Positions 26,733-35,600 of a stretch of DNA of 64,000 nucleotides are shown here, piece after piece (position 1 is the first letter of the stretch; each line of letters begins with the position of its first letter). Below the pieces are notes generated by a model. It did no database searches and was not told the DNA's origin. It saw nothing but the letters and a program-made list of their open reading frames with translations. Source of the DNA: Verrucomicrobiaceae bacterium. GTDB taxonomy: Bacteria > Verrucomicrobiota > Verrucomicrobiia > Chthoniobacterales > JAATET01. Where the stretch lies: assembly GCA_027488755.1 (NCBI GenBank), contig JAIYAZ010000075.1, forward strand, positions 1-64,000, written 5' to 3'. A program made the translations under genes and the position numbers.

Positions 26733-28130
26733 ATGAACGACGACGCCCTCGGCCTGCTCCTGAAGTTTCTCCGCTTCCCGTCGATCTCCGCGCAATCCGC
26801 CCACGCCGGGGATCTGCGCCACTGCGCGGGCTGGCTCGGCACGCTGCTTCAATCCTGCGGTCTCCACGCCGAGGTCCACCCCACCGCCGGCCACCCGATC
26901 GTCGTGGCCCGCACCCCGCCCGATCCCGCGAAACGCACCATCCTTTTCTACGGCCACTATGACGTGCAGCCGCCCGACCCGCTGGAACTCTGGGAAACGC
27001 CGCCCTTCGAGCCCGCCGTGCGCGACGGCCGTATCTACGCCCGCGGCGCGTCCGACAACAAGGGGCAGATCCTCGCCCACATCCTCGGCGTGCGCGACAC
27101 GCTCGCGGAAACCGGCACCACGCCCGTCAACGTCATCTTCCTCATCGAGGGCGAAGAGGAGGTCGGCAGCGAAAACCTTGCGCCCTTCCTGCTGGCCCAC
27201 CGCGACGAACTCGCCTGCGACGTCATCTGCATCTCCGACAACGGCATGGTCGCCGACTTCCACCCCACGCTCTCCTACGCCATGCGCGGCATCGCCGCCC
27301 TCGAAGGCGTCGTGCGCGGCCCCGCCGTGGACCTCCACTCCGGCGTTTACGGCGGTGCGGTCATGAACCCCGCCACCGCCGCCGCCCGCCTCGTCGCCAG
27401 TCTCCACGACGCTGACGGCCGCGTGCTCATCCCCGGTTTTTACGACGACGTGCAGCCGCTGGCTGATTGGGAACGCGCCGCCGCGGCCGCCAACCCGATC
27501 ACCGACGCCGACCTCCTCGCGCAAACCGGCGCGCCCGCCCTCTTCGGCGAGGCCGGCTACTCCGCCGTCGAACGCATCGGCGCCCGCCCCACCGCCGAGG
27601 TCAACGGCCTCGGCGGCGGCTACCAGGGCGAAGGCTCGAAAACCGTCCTGCCCGCCCAGGCCTTCTTCAAGCTCACCTTCCGCCTCGTGCCCGCGATGGA
27701 CCCCGCAAAAATCCTCGCCGCCGCCGAGGCCCACCTCCGCGCCCACTGCCCGCCCGGCGTCACGCTCGAGCTCACCCCCGGCCACGCCGGCGCGCCTTAT
27801 TTCAGCGACCCCACCTCACCCGACGGCCTCGCCGCCCAGCGCGCGCTCGAACGCGTCTTCGGCGCTCCCGCCGCTCTCTACCGCGAGGGCGGCAGCATCC
27901 CGATCCTCACCGCGTTCCGCGAAATCCTCGGCGCGAGCGCCCTCCTGCCCGCGCTCGCATCCCCCGACTGCGCCGCCCATTCGCCCAACGAAAACTTCCC
28001 GCTCGGCAACTTCGAGGCCGGCATCGCCCTCAACCGCGCCCTGCTCGAGGAATTCGCCCGCGTCCCGCCCGATTTCCACGGCTACCGCGGCGACGTGCCC
28101 GACTTCACCCGCGCCGCCCGCACCGCGTAG
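26733..28130 (+). CDS. M20-family metallopeptidase (dipeptidase type)
   Basis: 465 residues from ATG 26733. A di-zinc hydrolase of the ArgE/DapE/CPG2 group. The metal and catalytic segments are YGHYDVQP (His, Asp), RGASDNKGQ, and EGEEEVGSENL (catalytic Glu pair); a dimerisation/lid domain lies between and NENFPLGNFEAG near the end supplies a further family motif. Most such enzymes cut dipeptides or N-acyl amino acids; the substrate is open. It is divergent from smc and preceded by the palindrome at 26677. Confidence 0.92.
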   Translation: MNDDALGLLLKFLRFPSISAQSAHAGDLRHCAGWLGTLLQSCGLHAEVHPTAGHPIVVARTPPDPAKRTILFYGHYDVQPPDPLELWETPPFEPAVRDGRIYARGASDNKGQILAHILGVRDTLAETGTTPVNVIFLIEGEEEVGSENLAPFLLAHRDELACDVICISDNGMVADFHPTLSYAMRGIAALEGVVRGPAVDLHSGVYGGAVMNPATAAARLVASLHDADGRVLIPGFYDDVQPLADWERAAAAANPITDADLLAQTGAPALFGEAGYSAVERIGARPTAEVNGLGGGYQGEGSKTVLPAQAFFKLTFRLVPAMDPAKILAAAEAHLRAHCPPGVTLELTPGHAGAPYFSDPTSPDGLAAQRALERVFGAPAALYREGGSIPILTAFREILGASALLPALASPDCAAHSPNENFPLGNFEAGIALNRALLEEFARVPPDFHGYRGDVPDFTRAARTA

Positions 28131-28145
28131 GCGCGACCTCCGGCG

Positions 28146-28991
28146 CTACCGCCCCGCGTCGCCCGACTCCGCCGCCGGCGCAAAAACCCGCACGTAATCG
28201 AACTCCGCCGTCGCCGGCAGCCGCGCATCGTCCACCGCCTTCGTTCCGCCCAGGTGGGAGGCAATCGCCGTCAGCCACACATGCTGGTCGCCATGCGGAA
28301 ACGGGACCGTCGTCCCATCCTTGCGCCGGGCATTCGTCACGTCCACCGTCTGCACCACGCGACCATCAAGATAAAACGTCACCGTCTTCGGCGTGAACTC
28401 ACAGCCAAAGACATGGAACGCCTCGCTCAACGACGGCTCTCCCCCCGGCACCTTCACGGTGCGCCCGCCGAACGCCACATGCCCGTCGCGCCACTTGTGA
28501 ATGTTCACGCCGTAGGACCGCGGATGCACCGAGTCATTTTCAATCACATCGATCTCCTGCCGCGCCCCATCCGGCTTGGTCCCGCCCAGCCCGCCATGCG
28601 CCATCATCCAGAACGACGTGTGCCAGCCCGCACCCGGCGGCACCTTCATCCGCGCCTCGTAGTAGCCATAACGGAACGCCTCCCGGCTGATCACCCCTCC
28701 GCCCGTGTAGGCCATGCCATCCACCGGCTCCTTCCGCAGCGCGATGATCAACCGCCCGTCGCGCACGCTCACGTTCCCCGGCTCCTGCGCGCTCCAATGC
28801 TTGCGGTCGGTGCGGTAAATCCACTTCTGCTGATCCAGGCTCGCGCCCTCAAACTCGTCCGCCCAGACCAGCCGATACCCCGCCAGTTTTCCCGCCTCCC
28901 CGAAGAGTTCGGGCGCCGCGACCGCGGGACCAGGCAACAGGAGGAAACCGAGCACCAGCGTGCCCGCAAACCGCAGGAGGGGGATTTTCAT
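28146..28991 (-). CDS. Glycoside hydrolase family 16 protein
   Basis: 281 residues from ATG 28991, with a signal peptide (cleavage near AVA/A). A single GH16 jelly roll: WADEFEGASLDQQKW at the start and the catalytic motif EIDVIE (E146 nucleophile, D148, E151 acid/base), then the family's HVFGCEFTPKTVTFYLDG. It would cut a beta-1,3/1,4-glucan, agar-like or related polysaccharide outside the cell. Convergent with the M20 gene. The exact substrate cannot be told. Confidence 0.93.
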   Translation of the reverse strand: MKIPLLRFAGTLVLGFLLLPGPAVAAPELFGEAGKLAGYRLVWADEFEGASLDQQKWIYRTDRKHWSAQEPGNVSVRDGRLIIALRKEPVDGMAYTGGGVISREAFRYGYYEARMKVPPGAGWHTSFWMMAHGGLGGTKPDGARQEIDVIENDSVHPRSYGVNIHKWRDGHVAFGGRTVKVPGGEPSLSEAFHVFGCEFTPKTVTFYLDGRVVQTVDVTNARRKDGTTVPFPHGDQHVWLTAIASHLGGTKAVDDARLPATAEFDYVRVFAPAAESGDAGR

Positions 28992-29060
28992 GGGGGGAAC
29001 TCGAACATTCGGCAACCCCGCCCGAAAACACCAGCGGGAAACCCCGGCGGAAAAATCTCC

Positions 29061-29088
29061 TTGCGCGGACCCAATTACCCGTTACTTT
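29061..29088 (+). promoter_or_regulatory. Possible tRNA promoter
   Basis: TTGCGC, 16 bases, TACTTT, ending 12 bases before the first tRNA base, so transcription could start just upstream. Both boxes are imperfect. Confidence 0.3.
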
Positions 29089-29100
29089 CTTCTATCCAAT

Positions 29101-29177
<77 letters not shown>

Positions 29178-29183
29178 CTTTCA

Positions 29184-29216
29184 AGCCCTGCAGCTCTCCG
29201 AGTTGCGGGGCTTTTT
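29184..29216 (+). terminator. Terminator after initiator tRNA
   Basis: Stem AGCCCTGCA / TGCGGGGCT (one T:G pair), an 11-base loop and a short T-run, starting seven bases after the CCA end. Confidence 0.75.
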
Positions 29217-29353
29217 CTTGGCGCCACCCTTCCGAACGCCGGGAAAACGAAACGCCGCCTCCCCCCGCCGCCGCGGCCACCCCCTACCTTGGTAGCATCG
29301 CTTTTTGCTCGTAAGGAGGGGCATCGCGGTTTTGAAAAGGGGCGACTTTGTTT

Positions 29354-30727
29354 ATGGAATCCCCTTCCCGTCTTTTCCTCCTCGGCCTTAGCCTGACCGC
29401 CCTGCTTACCGGCTGCGTAAATCCCATCGATCCCCTCGGCCGCGTCGGCAAGGGCCCGGAACCCCGCCCGGCCCCCTCGAAGGTCCACCCCACCGACAAA
29501 TTCGCCTGGGGCATTTCCACCGCCAGCTACCAATACGAAGACCCCGCCGTCAAACCCGGCGAAAAAGCCTACTTCCAGACCGACTGGGACATCCTCGTCT
29601 CGCAGAAAAAAGCCCCGGAAAAAGGCAACGCCCTCTACTCCTGGAGCGACTTCGACAAGGACGTCGCCGCCATCAAAAAACTCGGCATCACCCACTACCG
29701 CTTCAGCATCGAGTGGGCCCGCGTCGAGCCCCAGCCCGGCAAATACAACGAGGAAGCCATCCGCCGTTACGTCGAAATGGCCCGCCGCCTCAAGGCCGCC
29801 GGCATCGAACCCGTCATCTGCCTCTGGCACTTCACCTTCCCCGACTGGCTCTACGACCACAAGACCCCCGCCAAATCCAACTGGCTCCACCCCCTCGCCC
29901 GCGAACGCTGGAACGCCTACGTCGAAAAAATCGTCCGCCGCACCGCCCCCTACACGAGCTACTACGCGCCGCAAAACGAGCCTAACGGCCAGATCACCAC
30001 GGCCTACATCGTCGGCCAATGGCCCCCCGGCATGTCCCTCGCCTTCGGTCACTACTGGCAGGCCATCGACGCCAGCACCGGCATGTTCCGCGACGCCGCC
30101 GCCCGCATCAAGGCCATCAAACCCACCGCCAAGGTTATGAGCGTCGAAGCCCTTCCCTGGTGGGACCGCGGCCCGCTCGACCCCGGCGGCCTCATCTACA
30201 ACACGATGGTCCACGGCAACGTCGACCACCTCGACCGCATCTACGACGTCTGCGACATCCTCGGCGTGAACTACTACTACACCCAGGCCACCGGCCCCCT
30301 CGCCCTCCTCTCCGAGTCCTACCGCCACGGCCACAACTTCACCATGATGGGCTGGCGCGTCGACCCGAACGGCCTCTACAAGGAAGTCCGCCGCGTCGCC
30401 CGCCGTTACGGCAAACCCGTGATGATCACCGAAAACGGCATCGCCACCAAAAACGACGCCAAACGCGTCTGGTATCTCCAGAACCACCTCGCCGCCGTCG
30501 GCCGCCTCATCAACGACGGCTACGACGTCCGCGGTTACTTCCACTGGTCCCTCGCCGACAACTACGAGTGGCACTACGGCTACAAGGCCACCTTCGGCCT
30601 CTCCACCATGGACCCCGCCACCCGCGACCGCGTCTTCAAACCCAGCGCCAACCGCTACGCCGAGATCATCCGCACCCACCCGAAGGTTGAATCCCTCACT
30701 CGCATCGAACCCCAAAAGACCTACTGA
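29354..30727 (+). CDS. GH1 beta-glycosidase, predicted lipoprotein
   Basis: 457 residues from ATG 29354; a TTG two codons earlier is possible. The N-terminus is a lipoprotein signal with lipobox LTGC (Cys21), unusual for GH1 enzymes, which are mostly cytoplasmic. The (beta/alpha)8 barrel begins about residue 48 (FAWGISTASYQYE). Catalytic acid/base is Glu209 in QNEPNG and nucleophile is Glu360 in MITENGI. It probably removes beta-linked glucose or a related sugar in the periplasm or at the outer membrane, and could act with the GH16 enzyme just upstream. Confidence 0.93.
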   Translation: MESPSRLFLLGLSLTALLTGCVNPIDPLGRVGKGPEPRPAPSKVHPTDKFAWGISTASYQYEDPAVKPGEKAYFQTDWDILVSQKKAPEKGNALYSWSDFDKDVAAIKKLGITHYRFSIEWARVEPQPGKYNEEAIRRYVEMARRLKAAGIEPVICLWHFTFPDWLYDHKTPAKSNWLHPLARERWNAYVEKIVRRTAPYTSYYAPQNEPNGQITTAYIVGQWPPGMSLAFGHYWQAIDASTGMFRDAAARIKAIKPTAKVMSVEALPWWDRGPLDPGGLIYNTMVHGNVDHLDRIYDVCDILGVNYYYTQATGPLALLSESYRHGHNFTMMGWRVDPNGLYKEVRRVARRYGKPVMITENGIATKNDAKRVWYLQNHLAAVGRLINDGYDVRGYFHWSLADNYEWHYGYKATFGLSTMDPATRDRVFKPSANRYAEIIRTHPKVESLTRIEPQKTY

Positions 30728-30731
30728 CCGC

Positions 30732-31343
30732 TTGAGCACCGACCGCTGGCTTTCCTGCGCGGAATGCGGCGCCTCCTGCCAGGATCGCCCGCTCCCCCCC
30801 CGGGCGATGCTGCGCTGCCGCCGCTGCGGCATGCCCGTCCGCCGCGCCACCGGCATCCGCTCGCTCCAGCCCGCCTGGGCCCTCGCGACCACCGGCCTGT
30901 TGCTCGTCGTGCTCGCCAACATCGAGCCCGTGCTCACCTTCGACGTCGCCGGCAACACCCAGTCCAACCTCATCGTCACCGGCGTCTTCAACCTCTTCGA
31001 CCAGGGCTACTGGCCCGTCGCGAGCCTGGTATTTTTCGCCGGCATCGCCGGCCCCGCCCTCTACCTCGTGTCCGTCTGGTATGTCTCCGCCGCCTGCTCC
31101 CTCGGCCGGCGCTGGCCCGGCCTGCCCCGCGCCGCCCACGCCGCCGAAGTCCTCGAATCCTGGAACCTCGTGCCCGTCTACGCCATCGCCACCGTCGTCG
31201 CCGTCGTCAAACTCGACATGCTCGGCACCGTGAACTGGCAGCCCGGCGCCCTCTGGATCCTCGCCCTCTCCCTCTGCTCGCTGCTCACCGTCCAATTCTT
31301 CGACCGCGAGCTCGTCGAGGAACGCCTGGAGGACCTCGCATGA
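30732..31343 (+). CDS. pqiA: PqiA/LetA-like membrane protein, N-terminal half
   Basis: 203 residues if it starts at TTG 30732 (another TTG at 30687 overlaps the GH1 gene). A zinc-ribbon-like C-x2-C ... C-x2-C pair (CAEC, CRRC) precedes four hydrophobic helices with the family segments LANIEPVLTFDVAG and NLFDQGYWPVASLVFFAG. PqiA and LetA normally carry two such units in one ~420-residue chain; here each unit is a separate gene. It ends overlapping the second half as ATGA. Confidence 0.82.
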   Translation: MSTDRWLSCAECGASCQDRPLPPRAMLRCRRCGMPVRRATGIRSLQPAWALATTGLLLVVLANIEPVLTFDVAGNTQSNLIVTGVFNLFDQGYWPVASLVFFAGIAGPALYLVSVWYVSAACSLGRRWPGLPRAAHAAEVLESWNLVPVYAIATVVAVVKLDMLGTVNWQPGALWILALSLCSLLTVQFFDRELVEERLEDLA

Positions 31344-31852
31344 CCGCCGCCCCCGCCAGCGACCGTCGCCTCCAGATGGCCCAAGCCCTCGTCGTCACCG
31401 GCATCATCCTCTACGTGCCCGCCAACATCATGCCCGTCATGACCATGACCGTCGTCGGCGACGTCGAGCCGCTCACCGTCCTCGGCGGCGTGCAGGAGCT
31501 CTACGACTCCGGCCTCGCCCCCATCGCCGGCGTGGTCTTTCTCGCCAGCATCGTCGTCCCCTTCTGCAAACTCGCCGCCCTCAGCTGGCTCCTCCTCATG
31601 CACGGCCAGCCCCGGTGGCAGCGCCAGCGCGGCAACCTCCGCCGCGTCGTCCACCTCATCGGCAGCTGGTCCATGGTCGACGTCTTCCTGCTCTCGATCC
31701 TCGCCGCCGTCGGCCAGCTCGGTGCCCTCGCCAGCGTCCAGGCCGAACCCGGCGGCCTCTTCTTCGCCGCCGTGCTCGTCTGCACCCTCTTCGCCTCCGA
31801 GTGCTACCACTCCCGCCTCATCTGGGAAACCAAGCCAACGCCCGCCACATGA
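31340..31852 (+). CDS. pqiA: PqiA/LetA-like membrane protein, C-terminal half
   Basis: 170 residues, starting within the previous stop codon. It has the same four-helix unit (YVPANIMPVMTMTVVGD, YDSGLAPIAGVVFLASIVVPFCKL, GSWSMVDVFLLSILAAVGQLG) but no zinc ribbon. The paralogous repeat of the preceding gene; together they equal one full PqiA. It overlaps the MCE gene as ATGA, so all three are translationally coupled. Confidence 0.85.
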   Translation: MTAAPASDRRLQMAQALVVTGIILYVPANIMPVMTMTVVGDVEPLTVLGGVQELYDSGLAPIAGVVFLASIVVPFCKLAALSWLLLMHGQPRWQRQRGNLRRVVHLIGSWSMVDVFLLSILAAVGQLGALASVQAEPGGLFFAAVLVCTLFASECYHSRLIWETKPTPAT

Positions 31853-34164
31853 CCACCAACGCCCAACCCCCGACCGACCCCACCGACCACGGCGAGATCG
31901 CCCACCGCCCCCCCATCCGGCTTTCCTGGGCCTGGCTCTTCCCCGTCCTCGCCGCCGCCGCCACCACCTGGCTCTTCTGGTCCAACTGGAAATCCAACGG
32001 CCCCGAAATCACCGTCAGCTTCCACACCGCGCCCGGCATCCAACCCGGGAAAACCCCGCTCATCTACCGCGGCGTCCCCGCCGGCCTCGTCACCGGCGTC
32101 CACCTCGACTCCGCCCTCGACAAGGTCGTCCTCTCCGTCCGGCTCAAGGCCTTCGCCGCCGAACTCGCCCGCGAAGGCACCACCTTCTGGATCGACCAGC
32201 CCGTCGTCGGCATTGGCGAGACCTCCGGCCTCGACGCCCTCATCCAGGGCAACACCCTCCAGGCCCGCATGGGCGACGGCCCGCCCGCCCGCACCTTCAC
32301 CGGCCACGACCGCGTGCCCCTCCTCCCCGTCGAGGAACCCGCCCTCGTGCTCAAGCTCCGCGCCCCCCGCATCCCCTTCCTCGACCGCGGCTCCCCGCTC
32401 TACTACCGCGGCCTTGCCGTCGGTTTTGTTGAGGACAAACAACTCGACGAAAACGGCCCCTACCTGCGCGCCGTCATCGAAAAGGAATTCGTCCACACCG
32501 TCCGCGCCAACGCCCGCTTCTGGCCCGTCGCCGCCACCTCGCTCAAGCTCAGCCCGTCCGGCGTCAAGCTCGACACCCTCGGGCTCAAATCCATCCTCCT
32601 CGGCGGCGTCGAGTTCGACGTCTTCGGCACCCCCGGCGAACCCGCGAAGGACGAAACCGAGTTCACCCTCTTCCCCGACCAGACCTCTGCCCGCGCCACC
32701 GGCGAGCCCTTCCGCATCGCCTTCCGCGACGGCCAGGGCCTCCTCGCCGGCCAGACCGAAGTCCGCCGCCTCGGCCAGACCATCGGCTACGTCGAAACCT
32801 CCGCCCTCGACCCGGGCAGCCAGGCCGTCACCGCCACCGTGCGCCTCCAGCCCGCCTACGACCACCTGCGCACCGCCGACGCCATCTTCACCCTCGTCCG
32901 CCCGCGCATCTCGCTCGACGGCGTCACCGGCCTCGAAACCATCGTCGGCGGCCCCTACATCGACTGCGAACCCGGCACCGCCAAAACCCTTGCCGACGAC
33001 TTCCAGGGCCGCTCCCTCAGCGACGGCGAAATGCTCGCCGCCCAGGCCGAGCGCGACGGCCTCCACCTCACCCTCCAGGCCGCCACCCTGCCGCCCGTCG
33101 CCGACGGCGCCCCCGTCCTCCATCGCGGCATCCCCGTAGGCCGCGTGAAACGCAGCGTCCTCGCCGCCAACGGCACGCCGCAGCTCGACATCCTCATCCG
33201 CCGCGAATTCGCCGCCACCGTCACCCGCAACGCCCGCTTCTGGGCCCTGCCCGGCGCGAGCCTCCAGGCCGGCCCCGGCGTCTTCGACCTCAACGTCTCC
33301 GGCCTCGAAACCCTTCTGAAGGGCGGCATCGCCTTCGACGCCTTTGCCGGACCCGCCGCGCCCGCCGCCGACGGCGACACCTTCCCGCTCCTGGCCTCCG
33401 AGCCCGCCGCCCGCGCGACCTCCGCCCCGCTCCGGCTCACCTTCGACAACGGCCAGGGCCTCCTCGCCGGCCAGACCCAGCTCCGCTACCTCGGCCTGCC
33501 CGTCGGCATCGTCGAAACCGTGCGCGCCACCAACGGCCGCGTCGAAGCCACCGCCCGCCTCCAGCCCGGCTACGACTTCCTCCGCCGCGAAGGCTCCGCC
33601 TTCTCCATCGTGCGCCTCAACGTCTCGCTCAACGGCGTCACCGGCCTCGAGACCGTCGTCAGCGGCGTCTACGTCGAGTGCGTGCCCGGCGAAGGCTCCG
33701 CCCTCCGCGACCAGTTCACCGGCGTCTCCCTCGCCCGCGCGACCGCCGAGGAAGAGGAGGAAACCGGCTTCGAAATCGTCGTCACCACCGCGCAGACGAC
33801 CATCGCCGTCAACGCCCCCGTTTCCTACCGCGGCCTCGCCGTCGGCCGCGTCCTCCGCAAGGAACTCTCGCCCGACGGCCGCAGCGTCGGCCTCCGCGTC
33901 GTCATCGACGAACCCTACTCCCGCCTCATCCGCGCGAACACCCAGTTCTGGGACGCCAGCGGCGTCAAGGTCTCCCTCGGCTTCCTCTCCCTCAAGGTCC
34001 AGTCCGTCCCGCTCGACACGCTCACCACCGGCGGCATCGCCTTCGCCACGCCCGACAACGACGCCATGGGCCCCGCCGTCAAACGCGGCCACGCCTTCCC
34101 GCTCCACCCCGCCGCCCGGCGCGAATGGCTGCGCTGGGCCCCGGACTTCCCCGCGGAAAACTAG
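31849..34164 (+). CDS. pqiB: PqiB/LetB-like protein with six MCE domains
   Basis: 771 residues. One N-terminal membrane anchor (about 25-43), then six MCE repeats beginning near EITVSFHTAPGI, LVLKLRAPRIPF, FRIAFRDGQGLLAGQ, LHLTLQAATLPP, LRLTFDNGQGLLAGQ and FEIVVTTAQTTI. Each has the YRG-x-x-VG pattern. E. coli PqiB has three and LetB seven. Stacked MCE rings form a hollow tunnel or needle that carries lipids across the periplasm. With the split PqiA genes upstream it is a complete PqiAB-type unit; no PqiC lipoprotein is seen downstream. Confidence 0.9.
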   Translation: MTTNAQPPTDPTDHGEIAHRPPIRLSWAWLFPVLAAAATTWLFWSNWKSNGPEITVSFHTAPGIQPGKTPLIYRGVPAGLVTGVHLDSALDKVVLSVRLKAFAAELAREGTTFWIDQPVVGIGETSGLDALIQGNTLQARMGDGPPARTFTGHDRVPLLPVEEPALVLKLRAPRIPFLDRGSPLYYRGLAVGFVEDKQLDENGPYLRAVIEKEFVHTVRANARFWPVAATSLKLSPSGVKLDTLGLKSILLGGVEFDVFGTPGEPAKDETEFTLFPDQTSARATGEPFRIAFRDGQGLLAGQTEVRRLGQTIGYVETSALDPGSQAVTATVRLQPAYDHLRTADAIFTLVRPRISLDGVTGLETIVGGPYIDCEPGTAKTLADDFQGRSLSDGEMLAAQAERDGLHLTLQAATLPPVADGAPVLHRGIPVGRVKRSVLAANGTPQLDILIRREFAATVTRNARFWALPGASLQAGPGVFDLNVSGLETLLKGGIAFDAFAGPAAPAADGDTFPLLASEPAARATSAPLRLTFDNGQGLLAGQTQLRYLGLPVGIVETVRATNGRVEATARLQPGYDFLRREGSAFSIVRLNVSLNGVTGLETVVSGVYVECVPGEGSALRDQFTGVSLARATAEEEEETGFEIVVTTAQTTIAVNAPVSYRGLAVGRVLRKELSPDGRSVGLRVVIDEPYSRLIRANTQFWDASGVKVSLGFLSLKVQSVPLDTLTTGGIAFATPDNDAMGPAVKRGHAFPLHPAARREWLRWAPDFPAEN

Positions 34165-34168
34165 CCCA

Positions 34169-34183
34169 CGTTAACGGTTAACG
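34169..34183 (+). promoter_or_regulatory. Palindrome before phosphofructokinase
   Basis: CGTTAACGGTTAACG is a perfect inverted repeat around one central base, five bases after the pqiB stop and 79 bases before the pfk start. It is a plausible operator; the protein that might bind it is unknown. Confidence 0.35.
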
Positions 34184-34262
34184 AAATTTCCCCACAGCCC
34201 CGCTGGTCGAATCGGACACGCGCTGGTATGAGCCGTGCTGCCTACACTTTCGCCAATCCTTC

Positions 34263-35588
34263 ATGAACCCGCTCCGGCCATCCGACCTCGCCATTCGATC
34301 CCTGGGCCCCCGCACGATTGAATCCCCGCTCAATCGCCACTTCCACGAACTCGGCAACGACCACGCCTTCTACTCCGACGACCAGCGCATCCTCGTCGAC
34401 CACAACCTCACCAGCCTCCGCGCCGCCATCGAGGCCGGCGGCGACCTCCCCTGCTTCGAACTCGCCGGCCCCCGCCGCCGCCTCTTCTTCCGCCCCGAGG
34501 AGACCGTCTGCGCCGTCGTCACCTGCGGCGGCCTCTGCCCCGGCCTCAACGACGTCATCCGCTCCATCGTCATCCAGGCCCACCACCGCTACGGCGTCGC
34601 CCGCATCCTCGGCATCCCCTTCGGCTTTGAGGGCCTCGTGCCGGAATACGGCCACCACGTGTTCAACATGACGCCCGGCTTCGTCAGCAACATCCACCGC
34701 TTCGGCGGCACGATGCTCGGCTCCTCCCGCGGACCGCAGAGTCCCGAGCGCATGGTCGACCGCCTCGAGGAACTCGGCGTGAACATCCTCTTCGTCATCG
34801 GCGGCGACGGCACCCAGCGCGGCGGCCTCGCCATCGAAGCCGAAGCCCACCGACGCGGGCTCAAACTCGCCGTCGTCGGCGTGCCCAAGACGATCGACAA
34901 CGACATGGTCTACATGGACAAAAGCTTCGGCTACGACACCGCCTGCGCCGCGGCCGTCGAACCGATCCGCGCCGCCCATACCGAGGCCCGCAGCGCCCGC
35001 AACGGCATCGGCCTCGTCAAACTCATGGGCCGCCACTCCGGCTTCATCGCCTCCGCCGCCGCCATCGCCAGCGGCGAGGTCAACTTCGTCCTCATCCCCG
35101 AGGTGCCCTTCGCCCTCGAGGGCGACAAGGGCTTCCTCGAAGTCCTCCGCCAGCGCGTCGTCAACCGCGGCCACGCCGTCGTCGTCGTCGCCGAGGGCGC
35201 CGGGCAGGAGCACCTCGAAGCCGCCGTGGGCACCGACGCCTCCGGCAACAAAAAGCTCAGCGACATCGGCCCCTTCCTCCGCGACCGCATCACCGACTAC
35301 TTCCGCAGCTGCCGAACCGATCTCACGCTCAAATACATCGACCCGAGCTACATGATCCGCAGCGTGCCCGCCAACGAGCAGGACCGCATCTACTGCATGC
35401 GCCTCGGGCAGAATGCCGTGCACGCCGGCCTCGCGGGCAAGAGCGGCATCATCGTCGGCCGCTGGCACAGCAGCTACGTGCACGTGCCCGTGGCGGTCGC
35501 CACCTCCGCCCGCCGCCAGGTCGACACCACGGGGGACGTCTGGCTCTCCGTGCTCGAGACCACCGGCCAGCCCGCGACCTTCCGCTAG
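34263..35588 (+). CDS. pfkA: 6-phosphofructokinase (ATP-type, group X)
   Basis: 441 residues, longer than E. coli PfkA by a ~75-residue N-terminal extension. The glycine-rich site TCGGLCPGLNDVIRSIV, GGDGTQRGG, the catalytic loop PKTIDND and GRHSGF are all present. Gly after GGD points to ATP; the lysine in PKTIDND is seen in pyrophosphate enzymes but also in plant and trypanosome ATP enzymes with the same G+K combination. I therefore favour ATP, without excluding pyrophosphate. It follows the MCE operon after a palindromic site. Confidence 0.88.
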   Translation: MNPLRPSDLAIRSLGPRTIESPLNRHFHELGNDHAFYSDDQRILVDHNLTSLRAAIEAGGDLPCFELAGPRRRLFFRPEETVCAVVTCGGLCPGLNDVIRSIVIQAHHRYGVARILGIPFGFEGLVPEYGHHVFNMTPGFVSNIHRFGGTMLGSSRGPQSPERMVDRLEELGVNILFVIGGDGTQRGGLAIEAEAHRRGLKLAVVGVPKTIDNDMVYMDKSFGYDTACAAAVEPIRAAHTEARSARNGIGLVKLMGRHSGFIASAAAIASGEVNFVLIPEVPFALEGDKGFLEVLRQRVVNRGHAVVVVAEGAGQEHLEAAVGTDASGNKKLSDIGPFLRDRITDYFRSCRTDLTLKYIDPSYMIRSVPANEQDRIYCMRLGQNAVHAGLAGKSGIIVGRWHSSYVHVPVAVATSARRQVDTTGDVWLSVLETTGQPATFR

Positions 35589-35600
35589 CGGAGCCGCCGC

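Noticed and set aside
31804-34107. 767-codon minus-strand frame opposite pqiB
   Set aside because: Its Gly/Glu/Val/Ala-rich composition mirrors the repeated MCE gene; no motif or start signal.
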